A stretch of DNA of 64,000 bases from an uncultured Opitutales bacterium (GTDB lineage Bacteria > Verrucomicrobiota > Verrucomicrobiia > Opitutales > Intestinicryptomonadaceae): NCBI GenBank assembly GCA_900545715.1, contig URAJ01000006.1, positions 29,545-93,544 on the forward strand, in the 5' to 3' direction. Positions 37,876 to 47,160 of this stretch are shown piece by piece; position 1 is the stretch's first letter, and each line of letters begins with the position of its first letter. The notes under the pieces are model-generated. The model saw only the letters and a program-made list of their open reading frames with translations. It was not told where the DNA came from and did no database searches. Made by a program: the position numbers and the translations under genes.

Positions 37876-38253
37876 AATGCTGAAATTTCCCATAAATATA
37901 ACCACGGCTTGGTCGCAAGGTCAAGTTTTAGAATTTCAGGAATTCTAAGCGGGGTCTTCAAAACGACTCATTTTTTGTCGGTAGAAGTCTTAAAATCGCC
38001 TCCTTAAATGACTCGGCTTTGCAGTGGAGGCAAGGGGCTGAGCGCTAAAGAATTGAAACCGCAGGGACGGAAAACAAGGATGGGATAAGGCGGCAAGCCC
38101 CGTTGGAGAGAAAAATTGGCAATAAGCTTGTTGCGGAGCAATGCGCGAAAATATTGCATTTTTTATAAAGCGCGGCGGCCGCGCGGCGCCGCTAAAAATA
38201 AAATTGAAATGCCGGATTTAATTTTACATTATAAACCAAAAATAATTTTCGAT
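37876..38253. other. Structured intergenic region between ilvD and scpB
   Basis: About 380 bases between divergent genes. It holds a hairpin next to ilvD, a diverged direct repeat (GTCTT-type blocks at 37954 and 37987), and pairing segments on the plus strand: GCCTCC/GGAGGC (37998-38031), then GGGGCT/AGCCCC (38034-38101) enclosing CCGC/GCGG. This segment is richer in G and C than its flanks and could be a leader or small RNA. No known riboswitch could be matched. Confidence 0.4.
37928..37948. promoter_or_regulatory. Perfect hairpin/operator-like palindrome upstream of ilvD
   Basis: TTAGAATT, loop TCAGG, AATTCTAA: an 8-bp perfect stem 53 bases upstream of the ilvD start. It could be an operator for a dimeric repressor or an RNA hairpin in the leader. 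Confidence 0.4.
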
Positions 38254-39180
38254 ATGGGATTCAATCTGAAAAAGATTCTGACGGCGCTTTTATTTTCGAC
38301 GAGCGAGCCGCTGTCGATAAAGGACATACAGGCCGTAATCACGCGCTACCATTCGGAAAACGACGGGCGGGCCAAGCAGCAAAGCGCTGCGGAAGAGACG
38401 GACGATGCGGCGGACGGCGGACAGTCGGTGATAGAAGACATATTTGCACAAGTTCCCACAATATTGACCGCGACGCAAATTAGGGAGGCAATGGAGGAAA
38501 TATCCGCCGAATTGGAGGAGTCGGGGCAAGTTTACAGCCTTTTGCAGAGTTCGTCCGGGTTTAAATTTGCGATATCTAAAGATTACGCCGAATGGGTAAG
38601 GCTGTTGCGCAACGATCCGCGCCCCCAAAGACTTTCGCGCGCGGCTCTCGAAACGCTTGCGATAATCGCCTACCGCCAGCCCGTCACCCGCGCCGAGATA
38701 GAGGCGATTAGAGGGGTGAATGCGGACGGGGCTATAAGCAGGCTTTCCGAAAAGGAGCTGATATACATTTCAGGGCGCGCCGACCTGCCGGGGCGGCCAA
38801 TTCAGTACGCAACCACCCAAAACTTTCTCGACTACGCCGGAATAAATTCGCTCGACGAGCTTCCCGCTTCCGACGTCTTGACCCCGGGGCAAATTGCGGA
38901 ATGGATAAGGCGCGCGGGTTCCGGGGAGGAAATATCCGACACCCATGTCGGGCTTCCTTCAAACGCCGACGAGCCGGCGGAGTTGGAGGGCGTCGAAAGC
39001 GCGGGAGCTTCCGGCTCGCCCGCAGGCTCTTCAAATGGCGAAGCAGGCGGCGCGGGCGAAAAATTTGAGATGGAATTTGAGGAAGTCTCTAAAGAAATAG
39101 AAGTAGAGCCGGGCACAGAGACATTCCCTGCTGACGGCGCGGAAAGCGCAGACTCCGACGGGGAGTTTAAGCGCCCATAG
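38254..39180 (+). CDS. scpB: Segregation and condensation protein B
   Basis: Winged-helix subunit of the SMC-ScpAB condensin. Started at the ATG at 38254 it has 308 residues; frame upstream to 38116 is not coding in style. The N-terminal winged helix (KKILTALLFSTSEPLSIKDI), the second one (RLSRAALETLAIIAYRQPVT, RAEIEAIRGVNADGAI) and FLDYAGINSLDELP match the family. A 90-residue acidic Ser/Gly/Glu tail follows, longer than in most ScpB. An insert of about 25 acidic residues also interrupts the first winged helix (EETDDAADGG). scpA is not adjacent. Confidence 0.9.
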   Translation: MGFNLKKILTALLFSTSEPLSIKDIQAVITRYHSENDGRAKQQSAAEETDDAADGGQSVIEDIFAQVPTILTATQIREAMEEISAELEESGQVYSLLQSSSGFKFAISKDYAEWVRLLRNDPRPQRLSRAALETLAIIAYRQPVTRAEIEAIRGVNADGAISRLSEKELIYISGRADLPGRPIQYATTQNFLDYAGINSLDELPASDVLTPGQIAEWIRRAGSGEEISDTHVGLPSNADEPAELEGVESAGASGSPAGSSNGEAGGAGEKFEMEFEEVSKEIEVEPGTETFPADGAESADSDGEFKRP

Positions 39181-39212
39181 GCCGGCGCAAATTTTACAAG
39201 AGGAAAATCCAA

Positions 39213-40274
39213 ATGGATAAAAGCGAAATTAGGGCACAAATAGACTCAATAGACGGGCAAATACTCGATTTGCTCGCGCGCAGAATATCGTGCGCAAAAG
39301 AAATTGGCGCGATGAAATCGAAGAACGGCGAAGAAGTTTACGTTCCGAGCCGCGAGAAGCTCGTTTTTAAAAATTTGCTCGAAAAGAATTGCGGGAGGAT
39401 TCCCGAAGACGCCTTGAAGGCAATTTATCGGGAAATAATATCGGCGTCTATATCTGTCGAAAAGAAGCTGCTTGTTGCTTACCTCGGGCCGTGCGCAACA
39501 TTCACGCAACAGGCGGCTCTTAAAAATTTCGGGTCGAGCGTCGATTACCGCCCGATACCTTCGATTCCAGACGTCTTTTCAGCCGTTGAGGCCGGCGACA
39601 CTGACTACGGCGTAATACCGATTGAAAATTCGACCGAAGGAGCCGTATTGCACTCGATGGATATGCTCGCCGAAAGTTCGCTTTTCATTGTGGGGCAGGT
39701 GTATTTAAAAATAGAGCACTGCCTGCTTTCGCGCGGGAAGCTCGAGGAGATTCGCAAGGTGTGTTCAAAAGACCAGGCAATAGGCCAATGCCGCGCTTGG
39801 CTGCACAGGCACCTGCCAAAGGCGGTTCTTGAAACTGTGGACAGCACGACTACCGCCGTGCAAATGGCGGCTGAAAATCCGGAAATAGGCGCGATAGCTT
39901 CCGCCATAGCGTCTGAATCTTACGACGTTCCCATTCTCGAGCGCGCTATTCAGGACAAGAAAGACAACCAGACGCGCTTTCTCGTCATAGGCAAAAAGGC
40001 GGCGCCGCGCTCTGAGGGCATCAAATACAAAACGAGCATAGTCATTTCCCTAAGCGACCGTCCGGGCGCGCTGAGCGAAGTTTTGATACCGTTTGAGCGC
40101 GCGAATGTCAACCTCACGAGAATCGAGTCGCGCCCGAACCGCAAAAAGGCGTGGGACTATTATTTCTTTATAGACTTTGAGGGGCATTGGGAGGACGAAA
40201 AGACGAAATCCGCCGTCTCGGAACTGTCCCGAAGACTGCCGATGATAAAGTGGCTCGGAAGCTATCCCATGTGA
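39213..40274 (+). CDS. pheA: Bifunctional chorismate mutase / prephenate dehydratase
   Basis: Makes phenylpyruvate from chorismate in phenylalanine synthesis. The 353 residues hold three domains: AroQ chorismate mutase (1-85; LDLLARRISCAKEIGAMK), prephenate dehydratase (about 89-270; AYLGPCATFTQQAALKNFGS, PIENSTEGAV, DNQTRFLVIG), and a C-terminal ACT domain (RPGALSEVLIPF, ESRPNRKKAWDYYFFIDFEG) for feedback by phenylalanine. A Shine-Dalgarno-like AGAGG precedes the ATG. The gene follows scpB by 32 bases. Confidence 0.96.
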   Translation: MDKSEIRAQIDSIDGQILDLLARRISCAKEIGAMKSKNGEEVYVPSREKLVFKNLLEKNCGRIPEDALKAIYREIISASISVEKKLLVAYLGPCATFTQQAALKNFGSSVDYRPIPSIPDVFSAVEAGDTDYGVIPIENSTEGAVLHSMDMLAESSLFIVGQVYLKIEHCLLSRGKLEEIRKVCSKDQAIGQCRAWLHRHLPKAVLETVDSTTTAVQMAAENPEIGAIASAIASESYDVPILERAIQDKKDNQTRFLVIGKKAAPRSEGIKYKTSIVISLSDRPGALSEVLIPFERANVNLTRIESRPNRKKAWDYYFFIDFEGHWEDEKTKSAVSELSRRLPMIKWLGSYPM

Positions 40275-40709
40275 TTTTGCGCCGCTTTATTGGCGGGGGA
40301 GTTGCAGTTGACGATATAAAAGGTAATTTACTAAAAAATATTTTTTGCATTGCGCGCGCGTAAGTGTCCAGAATGCCGGCAAGAATTTTTACACTTGTAT
40401 CGGTAATTTCTTTTTTTGCGTGGGAAGCTCAATGCGAGTAATTTTTGCGATTTGTCGTAGAAAGGAAAGCAAGTTTTGTAGGAACTTCTTAACTTTTTCA
40501 ATGCTTGGGCGGCGGGTTAAAATTCTAAGCGTGCAAGCCGCATTTTTTAATTGCGGGTCTCGGAAACGTAGGGCAGGGCGGTTTTTGTCAGCCGATAAAT
40601 TGCTTTACAAATTTTTTTTGCGCAGAAAAATCTCTTTTGTCAATCGAAGTATGGCTTTATAACGTGCCGCATATTTTCTGCCGCGTAAAGCCGCAGAATT
40701 TTTATAAAA
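40275..40709. other. Intergenic region after pheA
   Basis: About 435 bases without a supported gene. A weak CCGC/GCGG hairpin lies just after pheA. The rest is A/T-rich with open frames of low complexity (for example a Phe/Arg-rich plus frame at 40345) that were not accepted. Confidence 0.45.
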
Positions 40710-40982
40710 ATGCCGGAACACATAAAAATTAGGGTTGTGCCTAACGCGCCAAAGAGCGCTGCGGCTGGCGCGTACGGCGACGGCGTAAAAATAAAAATAA
40801 AGGCGCCCGCTATGGACGGAAAGGCTAACGCGGAGCTCATAAAGTTTTTGGCGGGATTTTTCGGAGTCTCGAAGGGGGATATAGAGATAATTTGCGGAGA
40901 GACATCGCGCGACAAACTCGTGCGGGTGAATAATGCGAGCAACTGTATTGAGAAATTGCTCAATCCTCCGCCTAAGAGCTGA
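40710..40982 (+). CDS. DUF167 (YggU) family protein
   Basis: A 90-residue small protein of the DUF167 / UPF0235 family. The pattern IRVVPNAPKSAAAGAYGDG, then KIKIKAPAMDGKANAELIKF and the ending NNASNCIEKLL, is typical; the family fold is known from structures but the function is not. The ATG at 40710 gives the conserved N-terminus. It stands alone between two long noncoding gaps. Confidence 0.85.
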   Translation: MPEHIKIRVVPNAPKSAAAGAYGDGVKIKIKAPAMDGKANAELIKFLAGFFGVSKGDIEIICGETSRDKLVRVNNASNCIEKLLNPPPKS

Positions 40983-41701
40983 TAATGCGGCAAAATAGTG
41001 CGCCGCCGCGCGCGCAATCTTACAGATAGAATGCGTCGGCAAAATTTTTCTTCTGAAAAAAACATCTGACTAGGCGCAAAAGAGGCGGAAAAATAATTTA
41101 TTCGTTTTGCGATTTTTTTTACGCCAAAAACAGGTTAGGTTTTATGCCCCAAACGCTGATTACCGCCGCCGTTGCCGCTGCGACAGCCGAGAAGGGTTTT
41201 CCCTCCCGCCAAATACATTTGCGGCATATTTAGCGTTTAAAATATTCGCCCTATATTTATAAGAGCGGTAAGAAATTGCCGCGCCGCTCATTATAGTAAA
41301 TCGTGCAGTTATGCAGACTAACTTTTTATCGCCGCAATGCCGCCTGATTATTTTTTGTGAATGCAAAAGCAAATGAGCGCTTGCGGTTTCAAGCGTTCCG
41401 TCCCCATAAATATAAAAATATTTTTGCGTACGCGCGCAATTTAAAGAGATCAGCGGACATTTGAAGAAAAACAACAAAAACTCTCTTCCGCCCGCAGCGC
41501 GCGATTTTAGCCGGCTTGAGACATTAAAAAATTTCCAAACTTGGGATCTTTGTTCGGGTAGCCCCTACCCAGAAAACCAATTTGAAAACGTCGATTTTTA
41601 ATCCGCTAATAAAAAATATGTTGCGGCTTAAAAAATCGCTCTTTCCACATACTTTTGCGGCGCCGCAGGTTGAAAACTCGCGGCGCGCGGATTGGCAAAA
41701 C
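40983..41701. other. Long intergenic region between convergent genes
   Basis: About 720 bases, A/T-rich with scattered GC-rich islets. No gene supported. It contains a hairpin GGGTAG/CTACCC at 41556-41570 with a CCC loop and no T-run. A GCCGC-rich segment at about 41655-41700 weakly recalls the dispersed repeat at 57207 and 62880 but the match was not good enough to call. Confidence 0.45.
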
Positions 41702-42010
41702 TTATATGAGACCGGGAATCGAGAATCCGCCCGTGATTTTATTCATCTGCTCTTCGCTTTTGGCGCGGGCTTTTGATGCGGCGTCCTCAACTGCCGCGAC
41801 TATCGACGCTTCGACGCTCGCGACGTCCTCTTTCAAAAATTCCGGATCGAGTTTTATCGACTGCAAAACGCCCTGTCCGTTGACAACGGCTTTCACCGCG
41901 CCGCCCGCGGCGGAGCCTTCGACTGTCGTGTTGGCGAGTTCCGTTTGCACGGCTTCCATCGCCTTTTGCATTTTTTGCGCCTGTTTTAAAAGTTTGCCTA
42001 CACCGGCCAT
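41702..42010 (-). CDS. ybaB: YbaB/EbfC nucleoid-associated protein
   Basis: A 102-residue DNA-binding protein that forms dimers on the nucleoid. The core AGVGKLLKQAQKMQKAMEAV and GGAVKAVVNGQGVLQSIKLD, with LIAAVEDA-like C-terminal segment, are the family pattern. Last gene of a four-gene minus cluster; the phosphatase gene ends 15 bases upstream. Usually paired with dnaX and recR, but neither is next to it here. Confidence 0.9.
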   Translation of the reverse strand: MAGVGKLLKQAQKMQKAMEAVQTELANTTVEGSAAGGAVKAVVNGQGVLQSIKLDPEFLKEDVASVEASIVAAVEDAASKARAKSEEQMNKITGGFSIPGLI

Positions 42011-42025
42011 ATTATATCCTTTTTG

Positions 42026-43462
42026 TTAAATCTTTTTTACAGTTAGAAGTGTAAGGTCGTCGCCGTACTTGTTTCCGGGGCCCATGAACGACTCTACCGA
42101 CTTTATTATTTCGTCGTTTAAATCATTGGCATTTCTCGAGCGCAATGTCGAGATTGTTTGCGCTAATTTTTTTGCCGTAAACTCTCCGCCTTCTGGATTC
42201 GCCGCCTCAGTAAGCCCGTCCGTGTACAATACAAGCACATCGCCGGAATTCATCTTAAACGAGGCGTCTTCCATAACCTCGTCGAAGAGCTCCTCCGAAA
42301 CCATGCCCAAAGCCATTCCACTCGATTTGAGGGGCTGCGCCGCTTCGTCAGAGTCTGCGCGCGCAAGCAGTGGAGGCTCGTGGCCGGCCCGCGCAAACCT
42401 CGCTTCGCCCGATTTCGGGTCTATCACCAAATATATTATGGTAATAAACATGTCGGAGCGCATTGCATGAACCATCTCCGAATTTAACAGGCAGAGCGTT
42501 TGCGCGGGGGATTTGCCAGACATTGCGATGTACCTGAGTTTTGTCTGGCAGAGCGCCATAAGTATTGCGGCGGGAATGCCCTTGCCGGATACGTCGCCGA
42601 TGACAACGCCAATTTTGCCGTGGGGAAGTTTGAAAAAGTCGTAAAAGTCGCCGCCTATGAGCTGCTGCGGCAGGTATTTTACGGCGAATTCGAGGCTGTC
42701 TGTCTGCGGGAGATTTTCGGGGAGAAGGTAGCGCTGTATGCTGCTTGCAAGCCTTAGGTCGAATTCGAGCTTATTGCGCATCAGCAGCGCCGATACGGCC
42801 TCGGCATTTTGCAGGGCGAGCGCGCATTGCTCGCCAAGCGACTTTGCCAGCGAAAATTCAGTATCCGTAAACGCCCTTCCGCTTATGGGATTTGCGACGG
42901 CAAGCACCCCGCTCAGCTGCCCGCGGAATATTAGCGGCACCACCATAAAGCTCCTGATTTTTAGCGATTCGTCGTCGTGCTTTATTATGCGCGGGTCTTT
43001 GAGGGCGTCTTTGATTAGGACGCCCCTACCTGAGGCGGCAACTTCACCCAGAATCCCTTCGTTGGGCTCTATCGTTTCTGCAATGAGGGCATCTTCTATG
43101 TATTTTGCCCTCAATTCGCCGTTTTTGCGCCTTCCGATTCTTTTAGTTTGCGGTGGGAATAGGCCTTCGCACGCTTTCGCAACGAGTTTTCCGTCGGCGG
43201 TTTTTTCATAGACGCATGCGCTCATCGCGCCGCACGACAGCGCCGTGGCGCGGACGGTCCGCTTGTATATTTTTTCGCGGTTGGCTCCAGAGCCTATATC
43301 GTCGGCGCTGCGGTGGAGAAAGTCTATTATTACTTGCCGCTCTTCGCGCAGCCTGTCGAGTTCGTCGAGCGTCTTTGCGAGAATATCGCGCTGCTTCGCC
43401 GCGATTAGCACGCACACGAGCGCTATGAGGGCGAATACAGTTGCGGCGACGACGTAAACCAT
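42026..43462 (-). CDS. GAF-domain PP2C (SpoIIE-type) phosphatase, RsbU-like
   Basis: A 478-residue membrane-anchored serine phosphatase. One N-terminal helix (about 3-22), a coiled coil, a GAF domain (about 60-215) and a SpoIIE/PP2C domain (about 240-478). The metal motifs are present: IGGDFYDFF (about 269), IGDVSGKGIPAAILMA, LYTDGLTEA and the late GDDLTLLTV. Such proteins dephosphorylate STAS antagonists in partner switching. The gene follows a STAS gene by 3 bases, so the pair is very likely one switch. No RsbW-type kinase is in the window. Confidence 0.88.
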   Translation of the reverse strand: MVYVVAATVFALIALVCVLIAAKQRDILAKTLDELDRLREERQVIIDFLHRSADDIGSGANREKIYKRTVRATALSCGAMSACVYEKTADGKLVAKACEGLFPPQTKRIGRRKNGELRAKYIEDALIAETIEPNEGILGEVAASGRGVLIKDALKDPRIIKHDDESLKIRSFMVVPLIFRGQLSGVLAVANPISGRAFTDTEFSLAKSLGEQCALALQNAEAVSALLMRNKLEFDLRLASSIQRYLLPENLPQTDSLEFAVKYLPQQLIGGDFYDFFKLPHGKIGVVIGDVSGKGIPAAILMALCQTKLRYIAMSGKSPAQTLCLLNSEMVHAMRSDMFITIIYLVIDPKSGEARFARAGHEPPLLARADSDEAAQPLKSSGMALGMVSEELFDEVMEDASFKMNSGDVLVLYTDGLTEAANPEGGEFTAKKLAQTISTLRSRNANDLNDEIIKSVESFMGPGNKYGDDLTLLTVKKI

Positions 43463-43465
43463 GCT

Positions 43466-43948
43466 CTATTTGCTCTGTGTTTCTTTTTTTAGGAAGGTTA
43501 TTACGTCCTCAAACTTTGTCTTATTGGAGGAATCCGCCGCGACGAGGTTTTCGTGCGCGTTGAGAATATTCGCGTGGGTTGCGTTGTTCGCAGGGAGAAA
43601 TTCCGCCGACGGCTTCGGCATTGCGGATTTGTCCTCCTCGACACTCACGAGCTTGTAGATGCCGAGGTTGTCTATCAGCTCCATATTCCTGTCATTTAGG
43701 TTCAGCAGAACCATTTCGCCGCCGGTTTTATGAATTTTTAACGCCGCTCCCGCAACCATTCCGAGAAATGTGCTATCCATGCCGTTGCATTGGGAGCAAT
43801 CTACCACTATCTTCCGGCAGCCGCGCTCTATCGCCGTCGAGAAAAACTCTCCGACGTTTCGGCAATTCAGGTAGTTCGCCTTTCCGATTACCGCCATTGT
43901 TGCGGTGTCTCCCGTTATGCCTACAAGGTATTTAGTTTCTTCGCGCAT
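43466..43948 (-). CDS. STAS-domain anti-sigma-factor antagonist
   Basis: A 160-residue protein with one STAS domain (residues about 5-115). The phosphorylation site is Ser59 in NGMDSTFLGMVAG, the standard place; VVDCSQCNGMD before it is the conserved strand. A C-terminal tail of about 45 residues, Asn/Ala-rich, is not in most antagonists. It should be dephosphorylated by the phosphatase next to it and then free a regulator. It follows acnA by 10 bases. Confidence 0.85.
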   Translation of the reverse strand: MREETKYLVGITGDTATMAVIGKANYLNCRNVGEFFSTAIERGCRKIVVDCSQCNGMDSTFLGMVAGAALKIHKTGGEMVLLNLNDRNMELIDNLGIYKLVSVEEDKSAMPKPSAEFLPANNATHANILNAHENLVAADSSNKTKFEDVITFLKKETQSK

Positions 43949-43958
43949 ATTTTTGGGA

Positions 43959-46622
43959 TTATTTATTGACGATTTTTTTAAGCACGAGCGGCAGTATGCC
44001 GTCCGAGGTGTAATAATCGACCTCTATCGGCGTATCTATTCTAAGGAGCAGATTTGCCGAGGCTTTCGTGCCGTCCGCCCTCGAAATTTCAAGGACCGCC
44101 TTCTGGGCGGGTTTGAGCCCGTTTTCGAGGCCTTTTATCGAAAAAGTTTCCGTGCCGTCGAGCCCGAGAGAAGCGGCGTCGGCGCCTTCCGTAAATTCAA
44201 AGGGCAGAACCCCCATTCCGATTAGGTTGCTGCGGTGTATTCTCTCGAAAGACTTTGCGACAACCGCGCGGACTCCCAAAAGTTTTGTGCCTTTTGCGGC
44301 CCAGTCGCGGGAGCTTCCCATGCCGTAGTCCGCGCCGCCGAATACTATCAAGCCCTCTCCGCGCTTTTTATATTCTTCGCTTGCGTCGAATATGGAAACA
44401 TTTTCGCCTTTGCCGTCTATTTTAGTATATCCGCCTTCGGCTCCGCCCGCCATTGCGTTGCGGATTCTGACGTTCGCGAAAGTTCCGCGCGTCATAACCC
44501 TGTCGTTGCCGCGGCGCGAACCGAAAGAGTTAAAGTCCTTTGGCTGGACTCCGTGCGCGAGAAGGTATTTCCCAGCGGGGCCGTCGGCGGGAATGGAGCC
44601 TGCGGGCGATATGTGGTCGGTCGTGACAGAATCGCCGAGTATCGCGAGCGGGCGCAGCCCTGAAAGTGTCGGAAGCTCGCCCGATTTTTCGATGGAATCG
44701 AAGAACGGGGGCTTTTGTATGTATGTGCTGTTTTCGTCCCAGCTGTATGTCGCAGATGGCTTGCTCTCGATTTTCTGCCAGCGCTCGGGGCCCGACATAT
44801 CGGAGTACCTTGCGGTGAACATTTGGCTTTTTAGCGATTTCGCAACGGTTTCCGATACTTCCGACGACGACGGCCAAATATCCGAGAGATAGACGTCTTT
44901 CCCGTCCGGCGTTTTCGCGAGGGGCTCCCTGTCGAAGTCTATGTCGATTCTTCCGGCGAGCGCGAATGCCACGACGAGCGGCGGGCTCATCAGGTAGTTT
45001 GCCTTCAATAGCGCATGCACGCGCGCCTCGAAATTTCTGTTGCCGGAAAGGACACTCGCGCAGACGAGGTCGTTCGATTTCACCGCATCCGAGATTTCCG
45101 GGTCAATCGGGCCGGAATTGCCTATGCAAGTTGCGCAGCCGTAGCCTGCGAGGTTGAAGCCGAGGTTGTCGAGGTGCTTTTGAAGCCCCGCCGCCTCGAG
45201 ATAGTCTGTGACGACCCTCGAGCCCGGAGCGAGCGATGTTTTTACGTACGCCGGCGGGCGTATGCCGAGTTCGTCGGCCTTCTTTGCGACAAGCCCCGCC
45301 GCCACGAGAACCGACGGGTTGGAGGTGTTTGTGCAGCTTGTTATTGCGGCAATCAGCACGCTTCCGTCGCATATTTCGCCTTTTGTTGTTTTTACTTTTG
45401 CCGACGGACTTTTGCCGAGCCCTGAGAGTAGCTTTTGGAAAGACTCCTTTACGTCGGGCAGCTCGATTTTGTCCTGCGGGCGCTTTGGGCCTGCTATGCT
45501 CGGGCGCACGTCTGCGAGGTCGAGGTGCAAGGTTTTGGTGTAGTCGCAGTCGCCTTCGGATGGGATTCCGAAAATCCCCTGGGCTTTGAAATAGTCGCGG
45601 GCGAGGGCAACGAGCTTTTCGTCGCGGCCTGTGAGTCGCAGGTATTCGAGGGTTGCGTCGTCCACCGGGAAGTAGCCCATAGTCGCCCCGTATTCGGGCG
45701 CCATGTTTGCGACTGTCGCGCGGTCGGCGAGGGAAAGGCTCTTTGCGCCCTCTCCGAAAAATTCGACGAATTTGCCGACCACTTTTTCTTTCCTTAGCAT
45801 TTGCGTCACATGCAGCGCGAGGTCGGTGGAGGTCACCCCTTCCGCGAGCTTGCCTGTCATGTTTACGCCGACAACTTCGGGAACTTTGAAATATACGGGC
45901 TGCCCGAGCATTCCGGCTTCCGCTTCAATGCCCCCTACGCCCCAGCCGACAACTCCGAGCCCGTTAATCATCGTCGTGTGCGAGTCCGTGCCCACGAGCG
46001 TGTCGGGGTAGAGTATTTCTTCGCCCTCAGGCGTTTTGGCGCGGAACACGAGCCGCGCGAGATATTCCAAATTCACTTGGTGAATAATGCCGGTTGAGGG
46101 CGGAACGACCGAAAACGTCTTGAACGCGCTTTGCCCCCATTTCAGGAATTCGTACCTTTCGCGGTTTCTGTCGAATTCCATGTCGAGGTTCTTTTGGTAG
46201 GCGTCCGGAGTGCCGGCGAAGTCCATTTGCACCGAGTGGTCAACGACCAGATCGACGGGAACGAGGGGCTCCACGCATTCGGGATTGGCGCCGAGCTTTG
46301 CGGCGGCGTCGCGCATGGCGGCGAGGTCTACGAGAAGCGGCACCCCGGTGAAGTCCTGCAAGACTATTCTCGACACTACGAATGGAACTTCGTAGTCGCC
46401 GGGGTTCTGGGCATTCCAAGCGGCGAGGCGCTTTACGTCCTCCAAGTGCGCGAGTTTTCCGTCGCAGTTGCGAAGCACGCTTTCGAGCACAATTCTGATG
46501 CTGACCGGCAGGCGGGAGACATCGAACCCGGATTTTTTCAGGGCGGGCAAACTATATATAAAGCCTTTAACTTCGGCGGAGGCCGATTCAAATTTTGTTA
46601 GAGTGTCGAGGGGGTTGTTCAT
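43959..46622 (-). CDS. acnA: Aconitate hydratase (AcnA type)
   Basis: Iron-sulfur enzyme of the citric acid cycle. Started at the ATG at 46622 it is 887 residues; a GTG at 46667 would add 15 residues without similarity. Cluster cysteines are in [13 protein letters not shown] and [13 protein letters not shown], and the swivel domain carries [19 protein letters not shown] and [13 protein letters not shown]. This is the AcnA/IRP1 type. It starts the minus-strand cluster acnA - STAS - phosphatase - ybaB. Some AcnA also bind RNA; that is not visible here. Confidence 0.95.
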   Translation of the reverse strand: MNNPLDTLTKFESASAEVKGFIYSLPALKKSGFDVSRLPVSIRIVLESVLRNCDGKLAHLEDVKRLAAWNAQNPGDYEVPFVVSRIVLQDFTGVPLLVDLAAMRDAAAKLGANPECVEPLVPVDLVVDHSVQMDFAGTPDAYQKNLDMEFDRNRERYEFLKWGQSAFKTFSVVPPSTGIIHQVNLEYLARLVFRAKTPEGEEILYPDTLVGTDSHTTMINGLGVVGWGVGGIEAEAGMLGQPVYFKVPEVVGVNMTGKLAEGVTSTDLALHVTQMLRKEKVVGKFVEFFGEGAKSLSLADRATVANMAPEYGATMGYFPVDDATLEYLRLTGRDEKLVALARDYFKAQGIFGIPSEGDCDYTKTLHLDLADVRPSIAGPKRPQDKIELPDVKESFQKLLSGLGKSPSAKVKTTKGEICDGSVLIAAITSCTNTSNPSVLVAAGLVAKKADELGIRPPAYVKTSLAPGSRVVTDYLEAAGLQKHLDNLGFNLAGYGCATCIGNSGPIDPEISDAVKSNDLVCASVLSGNRNFEARVHALLKANYLMSPPLVVAFALAGRIDIDFDREPLAKTPDGKDVYLSDIWPSSSEVSETVAKSLKSQMFTARYSDMSGPERWQKIESKPSATYSWDENSTYIQKPPFFDSIEKSGELPTLSGLRPLAILGDSVTTDHISPAGSIPADGPAGKYLLAHGVQPKDFNSFGSRRGNDRVMTRGTFANVRIRNAMAGGAEGGYTKIDGKGENVSIFDASEEYKKRGEGLIVFGGADYGMGSSRDWAAKGTKLLGVRAVVAKSFERIHRSNLIGMGVLPFEFTEGADAASLGLDGTETFSIKGLENGLKPAQKAVLEISRADGTKASANLLLRIDTPIEVDYYTSDGILPLVLKKIVNK

Positions 46623-47160
46623 TGTTTTGGAACTGTCTGTTTGGGTGGGCTTTTTTATGTGCTCCACGTTAAAAAAAATTACCGGCGGATTTAATAATAA
46701 ATTATCTGATATTGCAAGCCAATATAAGGAAAAATACCAGTCTGAAAACGCAAAAAATTCGCATTAAAAAAAGCTGGGAAAAATGCTTTTTATACGGGGG
46801 TTGCCTATTGCAATATCATTGCATAAAAACTGCGGGCGTTGCCACGTTTGGGAAACCGCGCAGTTTTGAAAAAAGTTAAAAAACTTTCGCGCAAAATATA
46901 TACTCAGCCAAAAAAGCGCGTTTTTCCGCGCTTGGAGACGCGCGGTAAGACGGCAAATTTTAATAGATGCAAACTTAAGAGGCGCAAATACCCCGCATTT
47001 TTGCAAAAATGCGCAAATGTTTTTGCCAAGATGCGCGAATGCTGAACCCCATAAGTGCACCACAATCACCCCGCGTTGCAGGAGATTTTACCCAACCCCC
47101 ATTCTTGCACATTTGCCGGCGGCAATATTTCTTTTAACAGCGCCGCAATAATTATAAAAC
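46623..47160. other. Intergenic region upstream of acnA
   Basis: About 540 bases, noncoding as far as I can tell. It holds a perfect palindrome GCATTTTTGCAAAAATGC (46995-47012) and runs of A. The promoter of acnA should lie near 46660-46720; no clear boxes found. The minus CNNM gene ends at 47161, and no T-run terminator follows it. Confidence 0.45.

Noticed and set aside
38050..38085. Resemblance to the GGGACG-x-AAA part of a c-di-GMP riboswitch
   Set aside because: The required flanking stem around the GAAA loop does not pair and the second domain is absent.
41655..41700. Possible third copy of the dispersed repeat
   Set aside because: Alignment needs gaps and covers only short GC-rich blocks.
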